From NCBI GenBank assembly GCA_029882215.1, contig JAOULC010000029.1, positions 1-39,343 on the forward strand: DNA of 39,343 nucleotides, read 5' to 3'. How positions within the stretch are numbered: position 1 is the stretch's first letter; each line of letters opens with the position of its first letter. Positions 9,587 through 16,509 of the stretch are shown piece by piece. The stretch is from Gammaproteobacteria bacterium. GTDB taxonomy: Bacteria > Pseudomonadota > Gammaproteobacteria > SZUA-229. A program made the translations under genes and the position numbers. The notes below the pieces were generated by a model that searched no databases, had not been told where the DNA came from, and saw nothing but the letters and a program-made list of their open reading frames with translations.

Positions 9587-9620
9587 GTGAATAAATAAAT
9601 ATTATTATTTACTTATTCAC
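9587..9620. repeat. 34-bp AT-rich palindrome downstream of sppA
   Basis: Arms of 15 nt (9587-9601 and 9606-9620, outer sequence GTGAATAA / TTATTCAC) around a TTAT loop, with a single mismatch. It begins 12 nt after the sppA stop and lies about 110 nt before the kinase gene. No T-tract follows on either strand, so it is not a classical intrinsic terminator; it may be a weak terminator, an mRNA 3' stabiliser or an operator. Confidence 0.6.
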
Positions 9621-9672
9621 ATAGTTTACAGAAAAACGTCATGATTTTTCCCAATGATTATATGCAAGTCAT

Positions 9673-9703
9673 TGTTTTTAGACTAATATCAGACACTTAT
9701 ATA
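9673..9703 (+). promoter_or_regulatory. Possible promoter of the kinase-phosphatase-FHA operon
   Basis: TTGTTT at 9673-9678 and TATATA at 9698-9703 with a 19-nt spacer, just before the CHASE2-kinase gene. The spacing is long and both boxes are imperfect, so this is a weak call. Confidence 0.3.
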
Positions 9704-9732
9704 TTCTAATAAAAAAATGGGGTTAACGATAA

Positions 9733-12327
9733 ATGAATAAGGGAATCTGGCAAAGCGACTGGTTTGCCGGTATTGTAATTACACTTACATTTATGCTGTT
9801 TTCCGGTAGTGATTTAATTTCTAACATCGAACGCAGTGCCTATGACTTCGGTGTTCGTGCATCCAATAAAAAACCCAGTAACAAGGTATCTATTATTGCG
9901 ATCGATGACAATAGTATTGCCAATCTTGGGCGCTGGCCCTGGCCGCGCGATACTCATGCACAATTACTCAATTTACTTGATAAAGCGGATACCGCTGTTA
10001 TTGGCCAAACCATTTTCTTCACCGAGCCACAACTTGATCCCGGCCTTCAATCCATTAACGACCTGCTGAGCTTTTATAACACAAGCCACCTTGTTTCTGC
10101 TGCTGAAGTTTTTACTCAATTAAACTCTCAACTCGCTAACAATGTTCAGAACGATCTGAATAATTTAAAAAGCAAACTAATAACGGCTGAAAATCAGTTA
10201 AATACCGATCGTATACTGGCCACTGCGATACAAAAAAATGGCAAAGTAGTGCTTTCAATGCCATTTCTCTTCGGTCCTCATCTCGGCAAACAAGGCAAAC
10301 CATTACCCGATTATGTGACTAAAAACAATTTAACTAAATCTGTTGGCATGTCGGATGCGATTGAGAATGGTTTTGTACTGCCCACTACCAACGACGCCAT
10401 TCCACCCATTACTGAGCTAGGCAGCCATGCATTAGCAATTGGCAACCTGACATCTTCACCTGATAGCGACGGTGGTATAAGGCATGAAGCATTGGTAGTT
10501 GACCATTATGGCGTGTATTACCCCTCTCTTGCTTTAGTGCTTGCCGCCAAGGGTCTGAATCTCGAGTTAAGTGATATTCTAGTAAGACTTGGTGAAGGCG
10601 TTAAGGTTGGAAACCTCAATATTCGTACCAATCAGGCATTACAAATGCACACCTATTTTTACAATGACAAAGAAAATGGGCAATCTGCTTTTCAAATTGA
10701 TTCTTTCTATGATGTCATCAGCGGCAAAATTCCGCTTGAAAAATACAAAGATAAAATTGTCTTAATAGGTGCTACAGCCTTTGGTGTCGGCAACTCTCAG
10801 GTCACCCCGATTAAACCGTCAATGACCCCGGTCGAAACACTGGCACATTCGGTTTCGAGTATTCTAAAGCAGGATTTTTTTATCGTTCCTGAGTGGAGTC
10901 TTTTTGCTCAAATTGGCCTGATAGTTTTTATAGCCATCTACCTGATTATTATCTTACCCAGAATAAAAGCCGCGATGGCTTTTACTATAACAAGCACACT
11001 TACAATCGCCATACTGCTTACTCATTACGTATTAATGACTCAGGAAAACTGGTGGATTGAACTCATGCTACCCGTAATGTTGCTCATTTCCGGGCATCTG
11101 TTACTAACCACCAAACACTTCCTGCTCACTGAACGCGGTAAATTAAAATCTGACTTTGAGTCAGCAGAAAGCAATCGCATGCTGGGACTGTCTTTTCAGG
11201 GTCAGGGGCAGCTCGATATGGCTTTTGAAAAATTCCGTAAAATACCACTTGATAAAGCGACAATGGAGTTGCTCTATAACCTGGCGCTGGACTATGAAAG
11301 AAAACGTCAGTTTAACAAGGCCAGTTCAGTTTATAGCTACATTGCAGAGACAGACTCTAAATTCAAAGATATTAGTCAGCGCCTTGCCCGTACTAAAGCA
11401 ATGGAAGAAACGGTTATCTTGGGAGGCACTGGTGGCTCTTCAGCCGGTGGCAGCCTGCTTCTCGATGGTGCCGGCATACAAAAGCCCATGCTGGGCCGCT
11501 ATGAGGTAGAAAAAGAGCTGGGTAAAGGCGCCATGGGTTCTGTTTATCTTGGTAAAGATCCCAAAATAAGCCGTATTGTAGCGATTAAGACCATGGCTTT
11601 ATCTCAGGAGTTTGAAGAAGATGAGCTACAGGATGTAAAAAACAGATTTTTCCGTGAGGCCGAAACTGCCGGACGACTGAGTCACCCCAATATTGTGACA
11701 ATCTATGATGCCGGCGAAGAGCACGATCTGGCCTATATCGCCATGGAGTATATCAAGGGTACTGATTTATCAGACTTCACTAAATCTGATAGCCTATTAC
11801 CACTGATCAAAGTAATCTCTATCATTGCACGGGCAGCCGATGCACTCGATTATGCTCACCAGCAAAATGTAGTGCATCGTGATATAAAACCAGCCAATGT
11901 TATGTATGAACGTGAGTCAGATTCACTTAAAATAACCGATTTTGGCATCGCCAGAATTACCGACTCAAGTAAAACCAAAACGGGCATGGTTTTAGGCACC
12001 CCCTCATACATGTCTCCTGAACAACTTGCCGGAAAAAGAGTTGACGGCCGATCGGACTTATTTTCTTTAGGCGTTATGCTTTTTCAGCTGGCAACTGGTG
12101 AATTACCATTCCAGGCGGACTCAATGGCAACACTTATGTATAAAATAGCTAATGAACCACATCCAGACCCGGGCACAATTCGCAAAGGACTACCAAGATG
12201 CATTACAATCATCATCAACCGGGCAATGGCTAAAAACATTGATAAACGCTACCAAAAAGCATCACAAATGGCATCTGACCTGCGCAAATGCGCTCAAATC
12301 ACAATGAAAGCTGCGCAGAAACAATAA
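9733..12327 (+). CDS. CHASE2-TPR-Ser/Thr protein kinase
   Basis: Membrane-anchored eukaryotic-type kinase, 864 aa. Order: N-terminal membrane segment (about 10-30), periplasmic CHASE2 sensor (about 32-380, including IDDNSIANLGRWPWPRD), three membrane segments (about 389-409, 414-434, 440-459), a short TPR-like helical region (480-550), a linker, and a kinase domain (590-855). Kinase residues are complete: Gly-loop GKGAMG (597-602), Lys619, Glu642, HRD 715-717 with Asn722, DFG 736-738, and an activation loop with several Thr/Ser ending in SPE 761-763. The Arg before the catalytic Asp suggests control by activation-loop phosphorylation. The linker carries an ETVIL site that could dock the FHA protein once phosphorylated (inference). 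It is followed by its likely phosphatase after 1 nt. The ligand is unknown. Confidence 0.93.
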   Translation: MNKGIWQSDWFAGIVITLTFMLFSGSDLISNIERSAYDFGVRASNKKPSNKVSIIAIDDNSIANLGRWPWPRDTHAQLLNLLDKADTAVIGQTIFFTEPQLDPGLQSINDLLSFYNTSHLVSAAEVFTQLNSQLANNVQNDLNNLKSKLITAENQLNTDRILATAIQKNGKVVLSMPFLFGPHLGKQGKPLPDYVTKNNLTKSVGMSDAIENGFVLPTTNDAIPPITELGSHALAIGNLTSSPDSDGGIRHEALVVDHYGVYYPSLALVLAAKGLNLELSDILVRLGEGVKVGNLNIRTNQALQMHTYFYNDKENGQSAFQIDSFYDVISGKIPLEKYKDKIVLIGATAFGVGNSQVTPIKPSMTPVETLAHSVSSILKQDFFIVPEWSLFAQIGLIVFIAIYLIIILPRIKAAMAFTITSTLTIAILLTHYVLMTQENWWIELMLPVMLLISGHLLLTTKHFLLTERGKLKSDFESAESNRMLGLSFQGQGQLDMAFEKFRKIPLDKATMELLYNLALDYERKRQFNKASSVYSYIAETDSKFKDISQRLARTKAMEETVILGGTGGSSAGGSLLLDGAGIQKPMLGRYEVEKELGKGAMGSVYLGKDPKISRIVAIKTMALSQEFEEDELQDVKNRFFREAETAGRLSHPNIVTIYDAGEEHDLAYIAMEYIKGTDLSDFTKSDSLLPLIKVISIIARAADALDYAHQQNVVHRDIKPANVMYERESDSLKITDFGIARITDSSKTKTGMVLGTPSYMSPEQLAGKRVDGRSDLFSLGVMLFQLATGELPFQADSMATLMYKIANEPHPDPGTIRKGLPRCITIIINRAMAKNIDKRYQKASQMASDLRKCAQITMKAAQKQ

Positions 12328-12328
12328 C

Positions 12329-13156
12329 ATGACTGATAAAAACATTATATATATAGAAGGCATGACTGATACGGGTCTTATACGTGCTCATAACGAAGAC
12401 AGTATTGGCAATGACCTGTCAATAAGTCTTGCCGTATTAGCTGATGGCATGGGTGGCCATAAAGGTGGTGAAGTTGCCAGTGCACTGGCAGTTAATACTG
12501 TTTTGAATGACTTGCCCGGCGAGCTTGAACGCTGTAAACGACTTGAAATCGACGAAAATGTCAGTGGTTATAGCTACCAAAGTATCGCCATTAAAAATGT
12601 GATTGAAAAAGCAAACTCTGTCATTTTTCAGGCTGCAAGCAAACAAATTCAGTATGAAGGTATGGGTACCACTATCGTTGTTACCATGTTCTACGGCAAC
12701 CGCATGAGTGTTGCACATGTGGGTGACTCACGTATGTATCGTTTACGCGAGCATGAAATGGAACAAATCACCAGCGATCACTCTTTACTTCAGGAGCTGA
12801 TTGACCGCGGTTTTTACACACCCGAGGAAGCTAAAAAATCTCTTAATAAAAATCTCGTCACCAGAGCACTGGGTATTGAAGAGAGTGTAAAAATCGACAT
12901 TACAGAAGAGATCGTTCTACCTGAAGACAGCTACCTGTTGTGTTCTGATGGATTATCAGACATGGTCGATGACAGAAGAATTACTATGATTTTAGAAGAG
13001 AACAAGGCGCATATTGATGTTGCCTGTTCCGAACTCATTCAGCAGGCAATTGACAATGGCGGACACGACAATATTTCTGTCATCGTTATACAACCCAACA
13101 AACAAGGGTCAGGCCTGAATAAAATTGTGTCTAAGTTTAAGGACATTTTTTCTTAA
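12329..13156 (+). CDS. PP2C-family Ser/Thr protein phosphatase
   Basis: Metal-dependent (PPM/PP2C) phosphatase of the Stp/PrpC/PstP type, 275 aa, cytoplasmic, no membrane segment. All family motifs are present: RAHNEDS (19-25), ADGMGGHKGGE (38-48) with metal-binding Asp39 and Gly40, HVGDSRMYR, CSDGLSD and GGHDNISV. The start codon is 1 nt after the kinase stop, so it is almost certainly coupled. It should remove the phosphates added by the upstream kinase and keep the kinase off in the absence of signal. Confidence 0.95.
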   Translation: MTDKNIIYIEGMTDTGLIRAHNEDSIGNDLSISLAVLADGMGGHKGGEVASALAVNTVLNDLPGELERCKRLEIDENVSGYSYQSIAIKNVIEKANSVIFQAASKQIQYEGMGTTIVVTMFYGNRMSVAHVGDSRMYRLREHEMEQITSDHSLLQELIDRGFYTPEEAKKSLNKNLVTRALGIEESVKIDITEEIVLPEDSYLLCSDGLSDMVDDRRITMILEENKAHIDVACSELIQQAIDNGGHDNISVIVIQPNKQGSGLNKIVSKFKDIFS

Positions 13157-13177
13157 TATTCAACGCTGGACATGGAA

Positions 13178-13903
13178 ATGACAAAAGTAACGATATTTCA
13201 AGACTTAAAAATAAAATCCGAATATGAAATCACCAGCAACACCACCACTATCGGCAGACATGACAACAACGACATCTGCATAGATAATTTATCAATCAGC
13301 GGACGTCATGCTCAGATTTTAAAAGCCGGAGATGATTATTTTATTGAAGATCTGAACAGCAGTAATGGTACCTATGTAAATGGCAACCTGATTAAAAAGT
13401 ACCTGCTGAGTAATGGTAATGAAATAAGAATTGGTAAATATGAATTAAAATTTCAAACGGATTCCGCCGCGGCAAAACCGGTTCGCGAAGAAAATGAGTT
13501 TGAAAAAACCATGATTATTCGTCCGGACTCTATCGGTTTACCGGAAAGTGCCGGTGACTCGAAGATAGATAAACAGATGAACGCTATCGCTGCCAAACTT
13601 GCAACAGAGCAGCAGCAACACAAAGCGCCGCCGAAAAATGCCAGCTTACAGTTATTGAGCGGTGCAAATGCTGGCAAAACACTGCCACTAACAAAAGCAC
13701 TGACCACTCTTGGAAAGCCAGGCGTACAGGTTGCAGCGATTACCCGACGACCAACAGGTTATTATATTTTGCATGTCGAAGGCGGCGCTAACAACGGGCA
13801 CCCGACTATAAACGGTGACATCGTTGGCTCTAAAGCCAGCCCGCTCAATAATAATGACATTATTGAGGTGGCTGGCATCAAGATGGAGTTTAATGTTAGC
13901 TGA
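13178..13903 (+). CDS. FHA-domain protein, probable kinase substrate and adaptor
   Basis: Soluble protein of 241 aa with an N-terminal FHA phosphothreonine-binding domain (about 18-95). Binding residues are visible: GR in TIGRHD, SISGRH, and LNSSNGTYVNG. A linker follows with a threonine in EFEKTMIIRP, then a Gln-rich stretch, then a second FHA-like beta domain (about 155-241) that lacks the GR and SxxH signatures and looks degenerate. FHA proteins beside kinases (GarA, Fha1) are phosphorylated at such N- or C-flanking threonines and then fold back on themselves; that role here is inferred. I chose the ATG at 13178 because a GGA lies 7 nt before it; the ATG at 13172 has no spaced site. It ends 11 nt before the convergent rlmD stop. 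Confidence 0.85.
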   Translation: MTKVTIFQDLKIKSEYEITSNTTTIGRHDNNDICIDNLSISGRHAQILKAGDDYFIEDLNSSNGTYVNGNLIKKYLLSNGNEIRIGKYELKFQTDSAAAKPVREENEFEKTMIIRPDSIGLPESAGDSKIDKQMNAIAAKLATEQQQHKAPPKNASLQLLSGANAGKTLPLTKALTTLGKPGVQVAAITRRPTGYYILHVEGGANNGHPTINGDIVGSKASPLNNNDIIEVAGIKMEFNVS

Positions 13904-13914
13904 ATTAGTGGCGA

Positions 13915-15255
13915 CTATTTTTCAAATACGGCAATTGACTCGACATGCGCCGTGTGAGGAAACATATCCATGACCCCTGCTGATAACATACGATAGCCAT
14001 AGTCGTTGACCAGTACACCCGCATCGCGAGCCAGTGTGGTTGGCTGGCATGAAACATACACTATCCTACTGGCACCCAGCTTACCAAGATAATGAATCAT
14101 TTCCATTGCACCGGAGCGAGGCGGATCCAGCAGTATTTTATCATAGCTCTGATTTAACCAGCGCTGGCCTTCCAGCTTCGTCGATAAATCAACAGCGTGA
14201 AACTCAACATTGCTGATATTGTTAAGTACGGCATTACTAACCGCTTTATTGACCAGCTCCTGACTGCCTTCAATACCAATAACATAGGCCCCTTTTTGCG
14301 CCAGAGGCAATGTGAAGTTACCTAAACCACAAAACAGATCCAGTACTTTTTCATCAGGCTGAATATCAAGCAGCTCAATCACCCGGTTAATCATTTTCTG
14401 ATTAATCTGAGGGTTCACTTGGGTAAAATCATTTGCATCAAAATTAAACTGAATACCCTGGTCTTTAAGTTTGTAAGATAAGTGCTTAAAGTCCTCAGGC
14501 CAGAGATTATGAACTGTTTTATGACCGCCCGGCTGAAGCATAATGACAAAGTTTTCTTGTTTAGCAAATTCGACCAGTTTTGCCAGATCCGACTCTGACA
14601 AAGCCTCAAGATGCCTGAAAACAAGCACAACATTGCTGTCATCAATCGCCACTTCTATCTGCGGTATCTGCTCTCTGGCATCCATACCTAAAATCAAATC
14701 AGCCAGTGCGGATAACTTATGACCAACCCGAATATGTAACACTTCACACTGGTCAATTAACGCAAGAAAGTTACTTCTTTTCTCTCTGAAGCCAACCAGA
14801 ACCCGCTCTTTTTTAGCGACATAACGCACGCCTAGCCGCGCTTTATAACGATAGCCAGTGACGGGCCCCGTAATTACCGGTAGCACTTCGTCAGGTTGCA
14901 CCTTGCCAATGAACTGCAGTGATTCAATCAGCGCAGCTTGTTTATTTTCGATCTGTTTGTCGGTATTTAAATGTTGCAGACTACAGCCGCCACAAATATC
15001 AGCATGCTGACACGGCGGCACTACGCGATCAGCCGAAGCCTCTAGAACACTGATCACTTTTGCTTCATCATATTTTGCAGTGGAGCTTGTATATTCTATC
15101 TCGACTTTTTCACCGGGCAGTGCTCCGTCTACAAATACAACTTTATCATTGAGATGAACAATTCCACGGCCTTCAGTAGATAAGCCTTCGATCAAACATT
15201 CAACCGGTGAATCAGGTAATTTTCTAACACGTCTACGACGTTTGTTCTGTGCCAC
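13915..15255 (-). CDS. rlmD: 23S rRNA (uracil-1939-C5)-methyltransferase RlmD
   Basis: SAM-dependent, Fe-S-containing RNA methyltransferase (formerly RumA), 446 aa. An N-terminal TRAM domain (about 12-70) precedes the [4Fe-4S] ligands Cys82, Cys88, Cys91 and Cys170. The SAM motif LDLFCGLGNF is at 305-314, DPPRSGA at 377-383, and the catalytic cysteine is Cys403 in YVSCQPTTLARD. The start is GTG at 15255, supported by CGGAG 5 nt upstream. It follows cysM by 34 nt, so the two are likely one operon. Confidence 0.96.
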   Translation of the reverse strand: MAQNKRRRRVRKLPDSPVECLIEGLSTEGRGIVHLNDKVVFVDGALPGEKVEIEYTSSTAKYDEAKVISVLEASADRVVPPCQHADICGGCSLQHLNTDKQIENKQAALIESLQFIGKVQPDEVLPVITGPVTGYRYKARLGVRYVAKKERVLVGFREKRSNFLALIDQCEVLHIRVGHKLSALADLILGMDAREQIPQIEVAIDDSNVVLVFRHLEALSESDLAKLVEFAKQENFVIMLQPGGHKTVHNLWPEDFKHLSYKLKDQGIQFNFDANDFTQVNPQINQKMINRVIELLDIQPDEKVLDLFCGLGNFTLPLAQKGAYVIGIEGSQELVNKAVSNAVLNNISNVEFHAVDLSTKLEGQRWLNQSYDKILLDPPRSGAMEMIHYLGKLGASRIVYVSCQPTTLARDAGVLVNDYGYRMLSAGVMDMFPHTAHVESIAVFEK

Positions 15256-15289
15256 AATGACTCCGAGAATTTATGTATAAGTCTTAAGA

Positions 15290-16192
15290 TTAAGCCGACT
15301 GGTTAAATATACCGGTCGAGAGATAGCGATCACCACGATCACATATAATGACAACAATCGTTGCGTTTTCAACCGTTGCTGAGAGCTTTAATGCAGCGGC
15401 CACAGCACCACCGGATGAGACGCCGCAGAATATGCCTTCTTTTGAGGCCAATAGACGTGTTGTCTCTTCGGCCTGCTGTTGTTCGATATCGATCACACGA
15501 TCAACTCTGGCGGCATCAAATATTCCGGGCAGGTATTCTTTAGGCCAGCGCCGAATCCCTGGAATACTTGAACCTTCGGTCGGTTGTACACCCACTACTT
15601 GAATCGTATCGTTTTGCTCCTTCAAATAATGCGACACCCCCATAATCGTTCCGGTGGTACCCATCGCACTGACAAAATGGGTAACTTCTCCGTTTGTGTC
15701 CGCCCAAATTTCCGGGCCGGTTGAATGATAATGCGCATTCGGATTATCCTCATTGTTAAACTGGTCAAGCACTTTACCTTCACCCCTTTCCTGCATGTCA
15801 AGTGCCAGGTCGCGTGCATATTCCATTCCCTGCTCACGCGTCACCAGGATAAGCTCAGCACCATAGGCCGCCATCGCGGCTTGTCGTTCGGCTGTCATAT
15901 TATCTGGCATGATCAGTTTAAGTTTATAACCTCGTATTGCTGCAGCCATCGCAAGCGCAATACCGGTATTACCGGAAGTCGCTTCAATCAGTACGTCTCC
16001 GGCTTTAATATCACCCCGCTCTTCAGCCGCCTGAATCATATTGATGGCCGGGCGATCTTTAACTGATCCTGCCGGATTGTTGCCCTCAAGTTTTACGAGT
16101 ATGGTATTTGAACTATCAACAGATAACCGCTGTAATCTTACCAAAGGTGTTCTGCCGATAAACTGTTCTATTGTTGGGTAGCTTTTTTTCAT
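15290..16192 (-). CDS. cysM: Cysteine synthase B
   Basis: PLP enzyme making L-cysteine from O-acetylserine and sulfide or thiosulfate, 300 aa. The PLP lysine is Lys45 in AGSVKDRP, and the phosphate/substrate loop TSGNTG is at about 69-74. The sequence from MKKSYPTIEQFIGRTPLVRL is typical of CysM rather than CysK, which is longer and differs around the active-site entrance. It is followed by rlmD, and cysM-rlmD is common in gammaproteobacteria. The product would feed cysS and iscS in the same window, although they are not cotranscribed. Confidence 0.94.
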   Translation of the reverse strand: MKKSYPTIEQFIGRTPLVRLQRLSVDSSNTILVKLEGNNPAGSVKDRPAINMIQAAEERGDIKAGDVLIEATSGNTGIALAMAAAIRGYKLKLIMPDNMTAERQAAMAAYGAELILVTREQGMEYARDLALDMQERGEGKVLDQFNNEDNPNAHYHSTGPEIWADTNGEVTHFVSAMGTTGTIMGVSHYLKEQNDTIQVVGVQPTEGSSIPGIRRWPKEYLPGIFDAARVDRVIDIEQQQAEETTRLLASKEGIFCGVSSGGAVAAALKLSATVENATIVVIICDRGDRYLSTGIFNQSA

Positions 16193-16509
16193 AGTACTAA
16201 TAAAATACGCTATAATTGTGAGTGATGGACACGTTAAGCAACCTATTTTAGGCTATTTCAGTATGCAGGTCATGGGTTGATTAAATATAAATATTAAAAA
16301 AAAATTGTGCTGCAAATGATAAAAATAAGCAGACGAGATTTGCATACAACCTCAAACTGAGCTGATTTTAACGAAACCGGCCCTACATAATAAGTAAAGC
16401 AAAGGAAATAGATTATTCATAAAAAAAACCGATATAGTTTGATACCTACAGTTACTAATGCCTCTAAAAAACACTTATTCTAAAATGTGAATAGAGAACC
16501 AATACACAA
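16193..16509. other. Divergent cysM-barA intergenic region
   Basis: This 317-nt AT-rich stretch has no gene. It holds a TATAAT on the plus strand (16212-16217) without a matching -35, a run of nine A near 16300, and two loose inverted repeats with 7-nt arms: GTATGCA/TGCATAC (16261 and 16342) and TGCAAAT/ATTTGCA (16311 and 16338). Neither is compact enough to call an operator. Promoters for both flanking genes must lie here, but I cannot place them. Confidence 0.5.

Noticed and set aside
16193-16509. CRP-type sites (TGTGA-N6-TCACA) near the cyclase and kinase genes
   Set aside because: Only single half-sites such as TGTGA were seen; none had a matching partner at the right spacing.
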